Positions 6,572 to 14,674 of a DNA stretch of 26,914 nucleotides are shown here, one piece after another. Position numbers and translations under genes: made by a program. Source of the stretch: Actinomycetota bacterium (GTDB lineage Bacteria > Actinomycetota > Acidimicrobiia > Actinomarinales > Actinomarinaceae); NCBI GenBank assembly GCA_027729925.1, contig JAQCEB010000009.1, positions 1 to 26,914 of the forward strand, read 5' to 3'. Position 1 is the first letter of the stretch, and the number at the start of each line of letters is the position of its first letter. The notes below the pieces were generated by a model. It was not told the origin of the DNA. It did not search any database and worked only from the letters and a program-made list of their open reading frames with translations.

Positions 6572-9093
6572 TATTCACTCTTTATTGGAATAAACGCCGA
6601 CACCTCTTCTTCTGATGAAAGCTTCATAATTCTAACACCTTGTGCAGATCTACTCATTAGTTTTATTTGCTTTACAGCACATCTTATTGCGGTTCCTCCT
6701 GTACTCATAAGCATAACCTCAGTATCTTCATCAACCGACCTTGCTCCCACCAAGTTACCTTTTGACTCGGTAACTTTTAGTGCCTTGACTCCCATTCCTC
6801 CTCTACCAGCTTTTCTAAACTCATCTAACTTTGTCCTTTTTCCATACCCCTTTGCGGTTACAAATAAAAGAGTTTCGTCTCTAGAGGTTGAAGCACCAAC
6901 TACTTTATCGCCTTCTCTAAGTTTTATTCCTCTAACACCTTGCGCGGTTCTTCCTTGTGGTTTAAGGTTTTTTTCCTCAAATCTAATTGCCTGGCCATTT
7001 TGAGATACCAAAATTACATCTTCATTTCCAGATGTAGTTTTTACAGAAACAACTTTGTCATCTTCTTTCAGAGTGATTGCTTGAAGAGATTTATAATTTG
7101 AATCAAAGTCTTTAAATTTGGACTTCTTAACAACCCCCTTTTCAGTCATAATTAATAGAAATTTTTCCGTTTCATAATCTCTTGTATCAATAATTGCTTG
7201 AACTTTTTCTTCTTGACTCATGGTTAATACATTTTGTATTAGTGAGCCCCTTGCTGTTCTGTTTGTTTTTGGAATTTCATGTGCTTTTGCTCTGTAAACT
7301 TTTCCAGTGTCTGTAAAGAACAACAAGTATGAGTGCACCGATGTTGCTATCAGGTGTTCAATAATGTCTTCTTCTGATGAAGCTGCCTTAACACCTTTTC
7401 CGCCTCTTCCTTGTTTTTTATAAGACGCCGACGGCACAGATTTTACATAACCGTTTGCAGAAACCGAAACAATTATTTCTTCGTCTTCAATTAAGTCTTC
7501 TATAGTAACCTCTCCAACGTCTGGAACTATTCTAGACCTTCTCTCATCACCAAATTTTTTAGTTATTGCTTCAAGCTCTTCTATTAAAATATTATCTTGC
7601 TTGACTCTGCTTTTTAAAATCTCTTTTAAGTTTTTAATTGTATCCTTAAGTTCATTTTTTTCTTCTTCAAGTTTTTCCATCTCTAATGCGGTTAGTCTTC
7701 TAAGGGGCATATCTAATATGTGTGAAGCTTGTATTTCTGATAGTTTAAATTTCGACATTAAAGACTTTCTAGCGGTTTCCACATCTTTAGACGCTTTAAT
7801 GACTTTTATTATTTGATCTATTTTGTTAAGCGCAAGGAGCAAACCTTCAACAATATGAAGGCGGTTCTCTGCTTTTTCTAGCCTATGCTTTGTTCTTCTT
7901 TGAATTACATCAATTTGATGATCTATATAAAACTGAACTAATTCTGGTACAGACAAAACCTTTGGAACACCATCAACTAAAGCTACTGAGTTAACAGAAA
8001 AAGTATCCTGTAATTGTGTTTGTTTAAATAGTTCATTTAGTACCACCTGAGGAACAGCATCCCTTTTTAGTTCAACCACTAACCTTGTTCCGTTTCTGTC
8101 ACTACTTTCGTTTCGTAGGTCTGAAACTCCTAATAATTTTTTATCTTGAACGAGCGACGCAATTTTCTCCATAATTCTGTCTGTTGAAGCTTGGTAAGGG
8201 AGTTCTTTAACAACAATTGCAGATCTACCTTTACCTAGTTCTTCGACATCCGCTACAGCTCTCATTTTTATTGAGCCTCTCCCGGTTAAAATTGCTTCTT
8301 TTATTGTTGGTGTGTCTACCACTAGACCGCCAGTAGGAAAATCGGGGCCTTTAATAATTTTTAAATAGTCTTTAGGTTTAATGTTTTTGTTGTTAATTGT
8401 TTCCTTAACTGCTTCAGTTATTTCACGAAGATTGTATGGTGGCATATTTGTTGCCATTGCGACAGCAATTCCCTCTGCACCATTAACTAGTAGGTTTGGA
8501 AATCTTGCAGGTAGTACTTTAGGCTCGAAAGTTTCACCAGAATAGTTTGAATCAAAATCAACAGTTTCTTCATCAATTCCGTCTAAAAGTTGTGAAGCGA
8601 GTAGAGACATCCTTGACTCTGTATACCTCATAGCTGCAGGAGGGTCGTCTGGTGTTCCAAAGTTTCCTTGTGGTTCAATAAGTGGGTATCTTGTACTAAA
8701 GTGCTGTCCTAAACGAACTAGTGTTCCATAAATCGCATCGTTTCCATGGGGGTGATAATTACCCATTACATCACCAACAACTTTGGAGCATTTTCTAAAA
8801 GGGCCGGTTGGTCTTATTCCGGTTTCATACATGGAGTAAAGAATTCTTCTCTGAACCGGTTTTAATCCATCTTTAACGTCAGGTAACGCTCTGGCAACAA
8901 TTACAGACATTGCGTAATCTAAAAAAGATTTGGAAATTTCGTCTTCGACTTTAATTGTTGAAAGGTTTTCATCAACTATTAAATTCTCACTTTGTTCAAC
9001 TATTTGTTTTGGTGGCACTTTTTTTTGGGTAGGTTTTTTTACTGCAGTTTTTTTCTGCACGTTTTTTTTACTAGTTGGTTTTTTAGCTACCAT
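6571..9093 (-). CDS. gyrA: DNA gyrase subunit A
   Basis: This 840-residue subunit of type II topoisomerase breaks and rejoins DNA, and with GyrB introduces negative supercoils using ATP. LDYAMSVIVARALPDVKDGL opens the winged-helix region; the catalytic Tyr is 157 in AAMRYTES. The GyrA box QGRGGKG (about residues 561-567) is intact and begins the C-terminal beta-pinwheel, whose blades repeat as NRTARGS, GRTAQGVRG, GRGGMGV and SRSAQGV; this argues for gyrase rather than topoisomerase IV. Two oddities stand out. About 37 extra Lys-rich residues precede the usual start. The quinolone region reads HPHGNDAIYG, with Asp and Gly at the E. coli Ser83 and Asp87 positions. The start overlaps the gyrB stop by one base. 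Confidence 0.97.
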   Translation of the reverse strand: MVAKKPTSKKNVQKKTAVKKPTQKKVPPKQIVEQSENLIVDENLSTIKVEDEISKSFLDYAMSVIVARALPDVKDGLKPVQRRILYSMYETGIRPTGPFRKCSKVVGDVMGNYHPHGNDAIYGTLVRLGQHFSTRYPLIEPQGNFGTPDDPPAAMRYTESRMSLLASQLLDGIDEETVDFDSNYSGETFEPKVLPARFPNLLVNGAEGIAVAMATNMPPYNLREITEAVKETINNKNIKPKDYLKIIKGPDFPTGGLVVDTPTIKEAILTGRGSIKMRAVADVEELGKGRSAIVVKELPYQASTDRIMEKIASLVQDKKLLGVSDLRNESSDRNGTRLVVELKRDAVPQVVLNELFKQTQLQDTFSVNSVALVDGVPKVLSVPELVQFYIDHQIDVIQRRTKHRLEKAENRLHIVEGLLLALNKIDQIIKVIKASKDVETARKSLMSKFKLSEIQASHILDMPLRRLTALEMEKLEEEKNELKDTIKNLKEILKSRVKQDNILIEELEAITKKFGDERRSRIVPDVGEVTIEDLIEDEEIIVSVSANGYVKSVPSASYKKQGRGGKGVKAASSEEDIIEHLIATSVHSYLLFFTDTGKVYRAKAHEIPKTNRTARGSLIQNVLTMSQEEKVQAIIDTRDYETEKFLLIMTEKGVVKKSKFKDFDSNYKSLQAITLKEDDKVVSVKTTSGNEDVILVSQNGQAIRFEEKNLKPQGRTAQGVRGIKLREGDKVVGASTSRDETLLFVTAKGYGKRTKLDEFRKAGRGGMGVKALKVTESKGNLVGARSVDEDTEVMLMSTGGTAIRCAVKQIKLMSRSAQGVRIMKLSSEEEVSAFIPIKSE

Positions 9094-11024
9094 TAAACAT
9101 CCAAAAATCTTACGTCTTTAGCGTTATTTTCGATAAATTCTTTTCTTTTAGAAACATCGTTACCCATTAAGATTTCAAACATTTCTGAAGCTTTAGCCAT
9201 TGCACCTTTAGCGTCTGCAAGTGTAACTTTTATTAAGGTTCTTGTTTCTGGGTTCATAGCAGTGTCCCACAACTCACTTGCGTTCATTTCACCCAAACCC
9301 TTAAATCGGCTTATATCGAATTTTTTATTCTTATTTTCTTTTTTATAGAGATTTAATGCCTCATCGTCTTTTAAGTAAACTATTCCAGAACTAGACTTCA
9401 ACCTATAAAGCGGTGGCTCTGAAATCCAAACTTTTCCAGTGGTAATTAGTCCCGGCATAAACTTAAAGAAAAATGTTAATAATAAAGTCCTAATGTGTGC
9501 ACCATCAACGTCGGCATCAGTTAAAAATACTATTTTGTCATAGCGAGATTCCTCAGCATTAAACTGTGATCTTATTCCTGTACCAATAGCTTTTATCAGT
9601 GCACTGATTTCTTCATTCTGGAGTGCTCGGTTTTCAGTAACTTTTTGTACGTTTATAATTTTTCCCCTAATAGGTAATATCGCTTGAACTCTTGAATCTC
9701 TAGCCTGTTTTGCGGGTCCAGCTGCTGAGTCTCCTTCTACAATAAATAGCTCACTTTCAGTCGGGTCTGTTGATGAGCAATCTGCTAACTTTCCAGGAAG
9801 TCCAGAGGTTTCTAAAATACTTTTTCTTTTGGTTAATTCCCTTGCTTTCTTAGCGTTCATTCTCGCTTTTGCAGCAAGTGCACATCGCTCAACTATAGCT
9901 CTTCCATCAGCAGTGTTTTTTGCCAACCATTTTGGGAACTCTTCATTAATCAAAACTTGAACTTTGGATTTCATCTCAGTGTTACCAAGTTTTGTTTTAG
10001 TTTGACCTTCAAACTGTGGTTCTCTAACTCTTACTGAAACCACACCCGTCATACCCTCTCTGATGTCATCACCAGTAAGTGCTATGTCGGAGTGTAGGTT
10101 TCTTTTTTTTGCAAAATCATTAATTGCTTTAGTAATTGCTGTTTTCAACCCTTCTTCGTGAGTTCCACCTTCAAGTGTGTGGATGTTGTTGGCAAAGCTT
10201 TTTACGGTAACATCATCTTCTGATTTCCACTGTAAAGCAACTTCTATTTCGGAGTCTTTTGAGTCGTCGGAAAAAGATATTACTTTAGAGTGTAGAGGCT
10301 CAAAACCCTCGTTTAGATATCCAATGAAGTCAATTAAACCGCCTTTGTATAAATAGGTTTCTTCGGTTGCCGGTTTTACCCTGTTGTCTATTAAGGTAAT
10401 ACTCAGTCCTTTGTTTAGAAACGCTGTTTGTCGTAACCTTTCCGCAACAATATTGTATTCGTAGGTTTGTGTTTCGCTGAAAATCTCGGGGTCTGCTGTA
10501 AAATTAACTGCTGTTCCTGTTTTTTTAGATACCTTGCCTCTTTTAATTTTTGATGTGGGTTTTCCAAGTTTGAACTCTTGATTCCAAAAGTGTCCGTCTC
10601 TTTGTACTTCTACTTTTACATTGGTTGAAAGCGCATTCACCACCGAAATACCAACACCATGCAAACCACCACTTACTGTATAAGCTCCAGATTCAAATTT
10701 TCCTCCAGCATGGAGTGTTGTTAAAACCGTTGTTAAGGCTGAAATTTTAGTTTTTGGATGAGGTTTAACCGGAATTCCACTTCCGTCATCAACAACGGTT
10801 ACTGAACCGTCTTTTTCAAGTGAAACTGATATTTTTGAACATCTCCCTGCCATTGCTTCGTCTACAGAGTTATCTAAAACCTCCCAAATTAGGTGGTGTA
10901 GACCGTTCGGACCTGTTGATCCTATATACATTGCCGGTCTTTTTCTAACAGCCTCAAGACCCTCAAGTATTTTTATATCTTTAGAATCATAAGTATTAGT
11001 GTTATTTGAATCTTTTTTAGACAC
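9093..11024 (-). CDS. gyrB: DNA gyrase subunit B
   Basis: The 643-residue ATPase subunit of gyrase shows the GHKL features in order: EVLDNSVDEA (catalytic Glu48, Mg-binding Asn52), DDGSGIPV, and the lid GGLHGVGISVVNALS. The transducer domain follows, and then the TOPRIM domain with EGDSAAGPAKQ and LTDADVDGAHI, which bind the metal for strand cleavage. RFKGLGEMNASELWDTAMNP near the C-terminus is typical. The usual EGDSAGGSAKQ reads AAGP here, a mild deviation. Seventy-five bases separate it from DUF721, with a ribosome site TTGGAGAT before the ATG and a weak -10-like TAAAAT at 11081-11086; a separate gyrB promoter is possible. It shares one base with gyrA. Confidence 0.97.
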   Translation of the reverse strand: MSKKDSNNTNTYDSKDIKILEGLEAVRKRPAMYIGSTGPNGLHHLIWEVLDNSVDEAMAGRCSKISVSLEKDGSVTVVDDGSGIPVKPHPKTKISALTTVLTTLHAGGKFESGAYTVSGGLHGVGISVVNALSTNVKVEVQRDGHFWNQEFKLGKPTSKIKRGKVSKKTGTAVNFTADPEIFSETQTYEYNIVAERLRQTAFLNKGLSITLIDNRVKPATEETYLYKGGLIDFIGYLNEGFEPLHSKVISFSDDSKDSEIEVALQWKSEDDVTVKSFANNIHTLEGGTHEEGLKTAITKAINDFAKKRNLHSDIALTGDDIREGMTGVVSVRVREPQFEGQTKTKLGNTEMKSKVQVLINEEFPKWLAKNTADGRAIVERCALAAKARMNAKKARELTKRKSILETSGLPGKLADCSSTDPTESELFIVEGDSAAGPAKQARDSRVQAILPIRGKIINVQKVTENRALQNEEISALIKAIGTGIRSQFNAEESRYDKIVFLTDADVDGAHIRTLLLTFFFKFMPGLITTGKVWISEPPLYRLKSSSGIVYLKDDEALNLYKKENKNKKFDISRFKGLGEMNASELWDTAMNPETRTLIKVTLADAKGAMAKASEMFEILMGNDVSKRKEFIENNAKDVRFLDV

Positions 11025-11099
11025 GAAATATCTCCAAGATACGTTTCCTATTTTGTTGTTACAGCCCCTGCTGAACTCTTATTTTACTAGATTTATATA

Positions 11100-11384
11100 T
11101 TATTGCTGAGTATTAGTAATTTGGACATCAATAAACTTCAAAACTAAATTGGTTTTTTTCTCAAGTTCTATTAAAAACTGGTTTGTTTGAAGTTGAACTA
11201 TTTTTTTTACCCTCTGGTTATCAACATATAAAACAACCGAATCTTTTGTTACAGGTCCCGGTATAACATTGTTTTTCCAAACAAATTCTGAATTTTCAAT
11301 AAATTTTTTTACTTTTTCAGAGTTTTTAAAGTTAATTCCTAAACGGTTGTTTTCAGGATTAAATTTTTCTGGATCAGAAAACAT
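11100..11384 (-). CDS. DUF721/DciA-like protein
   Basis: The 94-residue protein sits exactly where Actinobacteria carry DUF721, between dnaN/recF and gyrB. Residues 35-88 fit the family fold: FVWKNNVIPGPVTKDSVVLYV followed by a strand-helix pattern VKKIVQLQTNQFLIELEKK and a final strand. The usual Trp-Gln-Leu core is replaced by a divergent VKKIVQL. DciA is the ancestral loader and operator of the replicative helicase DnaB, acting at initiation. The protein is short compared with typical actinobacterial members, which have a longer N-terminus. It starts three bases after dnaN. Family assignment rests on position plus the weak pattern, so the symbol is left blank. Confidence 0.65.
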   Translation of the reverse strand: MFSDPEKFNPENNRLGINFKNSEKVKKFIENSEFVWKNNVIPGPVTKDSVVLYVDNQRVKKIVQLQTNQFLIELEKKTNLVLKFIDVQITNTQQ

Positions 11385-11387
11385 GCC

Positions 11388-12503
11388 TCAACTGGTTCTA
11401 ACGGGCATCAATAAATATTGAAAATGTTCTTCTTCACCCTGGATGACAATGGGTTTTTCGTTACTAGAAAATCTTAGATAGGCGTTTGAACCTTCTAATA
11501 CTTCAATTCCTTGTATTAAAAAATTTGGATTAAACGACATTTCGAACCCTGTTAAATCTCCAACCTCTAATCCAAGAATTTTCACATCAACATCTTCTGT
11601 TCCACCGCCTATGTCTTTATTGGTGGTTGAAATGTTTAAAGTGTTTTCATCAACAATCTTCAACGTAACGGGTATAAAACCTTCTGCTACAACAGTAGAT
11701 CTATCTAAGGCTTCTAATATGTTTGATTTTTGTATTTCAAGAGAAAATAGGTTTTCTTTTGGAAAAAGATTTTCGTACGCTGGAAAGTTTCCTTCAAGTT
11801 TTCTAACAGCTGCATAAAATATATTATTGTAAAAATGAAGTTCTCTTTCTGATGAGTTTATAAAAATCTCTTCCTCGCTTTCTTCAAATAATTTTATTAC
11901 CTCATTTAGAGACCTGAATGAAACTATTCCAGCATCAGTTATTGGTAGATCAAAAACAGTATTAACAGCAAGTCTATAGCTGTCTGTAGAAACTAGGTTT
12001 GTCTTGTTTTCTGTGTTATCAAAATACACTCCAGTTAATATAGGTTTTCCTCCTTCAGGAGATGCTGCAACCCCAACTTTTTTTAAAGAGGAAAAAAGTT
12101 CGTCTGCAAATATTTTTTGGCTTTTACTTTCGTTATAATTTACATTTAATAAAACCGATGGATAGGTTAAGTGGTCAAGCTTTCTTAAGTTATATTCGGA
12201 ACGTTCTGTTTCTATTTTAATTTCGCTTCCAAGATCAGAAACTATTACTTTTCCGGAAGGTAGTTTCCGCATAACTTCTGTTAATATTTTGGCATTAACT
12301 AAGCACTCTCCTTCTACCTCTATATGAACGTTTGCTTTAGCTTTAATAATTAAGTCCAAATCAGACCCTATAACCTCACAAATACCATCCAAGCACTTAA
12401 TATAAATTCCCTGTAAGGAAGGTGTTGAAGGCTTTTGATCTACCGCCCTGGATACAGCCATGATTACTTTTTTGAGTTCTCTTACATCTGCTTTAATTTT
12501 CAA
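11388..12503 (-). CDS. dnaN: DNA polymerase III subunit beta (sliding clamp)
   Basis: The 371-residue length and three repeated clamp domains match DnaN. The N-terminal domain begins MKIKADVRELKKVIMAVSRA, the middle contains GKPILTGVYFDNTENKTNLV and DSYRLAVN, and the end is HFQYLLMPVRTS, the conserved C-terminal MP-x-R pattern of beta clamps. The dimeric ring tethers DNA polymerases and repair factors to DNA. The start is TTG, supported by AAGGA eight bases upstream and by the N-terminal match; no in-frame ATG lies near. It follows dnaA by 107 bases, which are AT-rich and include TATATA just before the ribosome site; I see no standard DnaA box there. Confidence 0.96.
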   Translation of the reverse strand: MKIKADVRELKKVIMAVSRAVDQKPSTPSLQGIYIKCLDGICEVIGSDLDLIIKAKANVHIEVEGECLVNAKILTEVMRKLPSGKVIVSDLGSEIKIETERSEYNLRKLDHLTYPSVLLNVNYNESKSQKIFADELFSSLKKVGVAASPEGGKPILTGVYFDNTENKTNLVSTDSYRLAVNTVFDLPITDAGIVSFRSLNEVIKLFEESEEEIFINSSERELHFYNNIFYAAVRKLEGNFPAYENLFPKENLFSLEIQKSNILEALDRSTVVAEGFIPVTLKIVDENTLNISTTNKDIGGGTEDVDVKILGLEVGDLTGFEMSFNPNFLIQGIEVLEGSNAYLRFSSNEKPIVIQGEEEHFQYLLMPVRTS

Positions 12504-12610
12504 TCTTTTATTCCTTTATATATTTAACAATAATAAAACTGTTTGTTTTGTTGTAAAGCCGTAAAGAGCTAATGTTTTTGGGTTTTTTTATGTTGAAAAC
12601 AGTTAACATT

Positions 12611-13942
12611 TTAAACCCCCGTAAGAGCAGAGTTAACATAAAGAATTTTATTGTTGAAAATGTTTATTTCTCTCTTCAAACTTGGAGACCCCTCAACTTT
12701 TTTAATTGAAGAAAGCACTGTTGAATGGGATCTGTTTCCAGCGAACAACCCAATTTGGTTTAATGAGTAACCCGTATGTTTTCTCATTAAATAAATAAAC
12801 AAATGTCTTGCGTTACTAACTTGCTCACTACGGTTTTTTGAGAGTATAAGCTTTTCGTCAACCTGATAAACGCCTGCGGCATACCCCAAAACAAATTCAG
12901 GCGTTAACTCCAACACTTTGTTTTCTGTATACAACGAAACTAATTCGGCAACATATTTAGAGTTCCCAACACCAGTTTGTTTGTTGATAATTAGGTTGTT
13001 AATAACACCATTAACTTCTCTAAAACTTTGAAAATCTAAGGACAAAAGCATATTAGTTTCTTTTTTTGTTAACAACATAGAGTCGTGTTCAAGATTGGTC
13101 TTTTTTAATACCTCAGAAAGAATGTGTTTATCAGGTTTTTCTATGTCGGTTACTAGTCCGTTTAATATTCTTGAAACCAACCTTTCAGGAAACCCAATTA
13201 AGTCCTGGGGTTTTTGATCTGAAGCTAACACTATTGACTTTGAGTTGTTTAAAAAATAATTAATTGTATGAAAAAGCTCTTCAGAGACACCTTTTTTACC
13301 TAGAAAAAACTGAATATCATCAATAAGAAGTATATCAACAGACCTAATTTTATTTTTGAAGCTATCAATATCACCATTTTTAATTCCAGAAACAAAAGAC
13401 TCCAAGAAAGATTCAGAGTCAATGTAAACAGAGGACTTATAAGACCTTTCAATCGTTTTTAATAAATAAGTTTTTCCAACACCGGGTTTTCCATAAACAA
13501 ATAAAGGATTAAATCTTGAACCTGGAGCAATAACAATATTTTTTGCTGCTGTAACAGCTAGGTTGTTACAGCTTCCAACATAAAGTCCATCAAATGGAGA
13601 TAAATCATAGAGGTCTATCTGCTCAATCTTAGTTTTTTCAGTTGATTTTCTTTCGTTTACTTTCTCAACAATAAATGAATTAGCTGAAAAATTTTTATCC
13701 AATATAAAAACACAGTCACCAGCTGAATATTTTTGAAAAACATTTTTTATTATGTTATAAACTTTTTTTTCTATTGAATTTTTTACAAATTCAGATCCAA
13801 CAATAATATTAAGCTCGTAGTTTTCACCCACTTTAAAATCGACCTGATCTAACCAATATCTATCTGTTTTGTTTGGGAGTGAATTAAGTATATCTTCTCT
13901 AATAATTCCTAAATCTATAAATTTAATGTTTTGCGTTTCCAT
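12611..13942 (-). CDS. dnaA: Chromosomal replication initiator DnaA, divergent DNA-binding signature
   Basis: The 443-residue initiator has domain I (residues 1-80, with Trp30), a short linker, then the AAA+ domain: Walker A GKPGVGKT (151-158), Walker B LLIDD (205-209), sensor I ASD (240-242) and the Arg-finger region ERLVSRILNGL. Domain IV (about 355-443) keeps Arg379, matching E. coli Arg399. The recognition motif, normally GGRDHTTV, reads GNRSHSTV (402-409): the Asp and the first Thr, both base-contacting in E. coli DnaA, are Ser here. The Walker A is also unusual (KPGVG for GVGLG). DnaA melts the origin and recruits the helicase. No Shine-Dalgarno site is visible; the 25 bases before and including the ATG region are purely A/T. 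It is divergent to rpmH. Confidence 0.95.
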   Translation of the reverse strand: METQNIKFIDLGIIREDILNSLPNKTDRYWLDQVDFKVGENYELNIIVGSEFVKNSIEKKVYNIIKNVFQKYSAGDCVFILDKNFSANSFIVEKVNERKSTEKTKIEQIDLYDLSPFDGLYVGSCNNLAVTAAKNIVIAPGSRFNPLFVYGKPGVGKTYLLKTIERSYKSSVYIDSESFLESFVSGIKNGDIDSFKNKIRSVDILLIDDIQFFLGKKGVSEELFHTINYFLNNSKSIVLASDQKPQDLIGFPERLVSRILNGLVTDIEKPDKHILSEVLKKTNLEHDSMLLTKKETNMLLSLDFQSFREVNGVINNLIINKQTGVGNSKYVAELVSLYTENKVLELTPEFVLGYAAGVYQVDEKLILSKNRSEQVSNARHLFIYLMRKHTGYSLNQIGLFAGNRSHSTVLSSIKKVEGSPSLKREINIFNNKILYVNSALTGV

Positions 13943-14105
13943 TATTTAATTAATTTAAATTAAAACAATTTCAATTAATAGAGTGTGAAAAACAAACTAA
14001 GAATTCACAAATATAAAATATTTCATTTAAACCCAATAAAAACAACCTATTTTGAGTTACAAACATAACAAGAAAAATATTTTGGTAGCCTTTTAAAAAG
14101 TTAGT

Positions 14106-14144
14106 TAATTTGTTTTTCGCGAACGTAATTTGTTTTTCGCGAAC
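14106..14144 (+). repeat. Tandem 19-bp direct repeat with TTCGCGAA core
   Basis: TAATTTGTTTTTCGCGAAC occurs exactly twice, at 14106-14124 and 14126-14144, giving a 20-bp period, close to two DNA turns. Each copy contains the 8-bp palindrome TTCGCGAA, conspicuous GC content in a very AT-rich spacer. Identical copies on the same DNA face suggest binding sites for a protein dimer, either the initiator or a regulator of rpmH or dnaA. Confidence 0.8.
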
Positions 14145-14163
14145 TACAAAAATTAAAATTATT

Positions 14164-14195
14164 TTAGGTTTGAATAAAAACTTTTTTGATATATT
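14164..14195 (+). promoter_or_regulatory. rpmH: Possible rpmH promoter
   Basis: TATATT at 14190-14195 is preceded by a weak -35-like GTTTGA (14168-14173) with a 16-base spacer. The start codon of rpmH is about 18 bases downstream, after a GTCAGG ribosome-site-like stretch. It lies 20-45 bases downstream of the TTCGCGAA repeats. The assignment rests on hexamer similarity only. Confidence 0.3.
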
Positions 14196-14213
14196 CTTAC
14201 AGTCAGGTAAAAA

Positions 14214-14348
14214 ATGAAAAGAACTTATCAACCTAGTAATAGAAAAAGAAGTAGAAAACACGGTTTTAGATCCAGAATGCGAACACGAGCAGGTCGCGAT
14301 ATTCTTAAAAGAAGAAGAAACAAAGGTCGAAAAATTCTGTCAGCATAG
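14214..14348 (+). CDS. rpmH: 50S ribosomal protein L34
   Basis: I translated this 44-residue frame by hand. It starts MKRTYQPSNRKRSRKHGF and ends RRRNKGRKILSA, a full-length and unmistakable L34, with the conserved RMRTRAGR centre. L34 is a small basic protein of the large ribosomal subunit. AGTCAGG lies just before the ATG as ribosome site. It is the first gene of the rpmH-rnpA-yidD-yidC-jag-rsmG-parA-parB cluster, and rnpA begins eight bases downstream. Confidence 0.97.
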   Translation: MKRTYQPSNRKRSRKHGFRSRMRTRAGRDILKRRRNKGRKILSA

Positions 14349-14356
14349 GTTCAGTA

Positions 14357-14674
14357 GTGGAATTCACTGCTTTAAATAAAAAGTTTCATTTTGAAAACCT
14401 AAGAGAAGAAAAATTTTGTTTTACTGCAAAAAGCTTGAAAGTTTTTATAAAAGAAAACAACCAAGAGCTTTCAAGACTAGGTATAACTATTTCTAGTAAG
14501 TTTGCTAATGCAGTAATCAGAAATAGATTTAAAAGAAGGATTAAGGAAGTAGTTAGGGGAATTGAGACAAAACAAACCGTTGATATATTAGTATTAGGAA
14601 ATACCGAATCTTCAAAATTATCAACGTTAGAAATTAAAGAAATAATTTTATCTCACCCAACGCTAAAGAAATGA
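14357..14674 (+). CDS. rnpA: Ribonuclease P protein component
   Basis: The 105-residue basic protein carries the RnpA signature AVIRNRFKRRIKEVVRG (about residues 51-67), which binds the P RNA and the 5' leader of pre-tRNA. The preceding LGITISSKFANA corresponds to the usual GVSKKVGNA strand and is somewhat divergent. RNase P trims the 5' ends of tRNAs. A GTG start is used; no in-frame ATG lies between it and the rpmH stop. The C-terminus (ILVLGNTESSKLSTLEIKEII) fits the final strand and helix. The stop codon is immediately followed by the yidD ATG. The catalytic RNA, rnpB, is not in the window. Confidence 0.93.
   Translation: MEFTALNKKFHFENLREEKFCFTAKSLKVFIKENNQELSRLGITISSKFANAVIRNRFKRRIKEVVRGIETKQTVDILVLGNTESSKLSTLEIKEIILSHPTLKK

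Larger units (their letters stand above)
13943..14213. other. Putative replication origin (oriC) spacer
   Basis: This 271-bp gene-free spacer lies between divergent dnaA and rpmH, the classic actinobacterial oriC position. Next to dnaA is an all-A/T run (13941-13965) with overlapping palindromes TTAATTAA and AATTTAAATT, which could act as an unwinding element. From 14106 to 14144 lies a tandem repeat centred on TTCGCGAA; a partial inverted copy (TTTGTTTTTC) is at 13987-13996. I found no TTATCCACA or TTGTCCACA box. A long minus-strand open frame here (13971-14261) has no recognisable protein pattern and covers the start of rpmH, so I treat it as chance. Gene orientation flips here, as expected at an origin. 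Confidence 0.6.

Noticed and set aside
6785..8000. Plus-strand open frames opposite gyrA and other minus-strand genes
   Set aside because: They are antisense shadows of well-conserved genes, without ribosome sites or family motifs.
11060..11075. CAGC-AGGG-GCTG hairpin before gyrB as a terminator or riboswitch
   Set aside because: Only a 4-bp stem and no T tract follows; no known element recognised.
14224..14232. TTATCAACC as a DnaA box
   Set aside because: Two mismatches to the consensus, and it lies within the rpmH coding sequence at codons for TYQP.
13971..14261. 96-codon open frame on the minus strand across the origin spacer
   Set aside because: No recognisable protein pattern, rich in Phe/Ile/Lys as expected from AT-rich noncoding DNA, and it runs antisense through the start of the certain rpmH gene.
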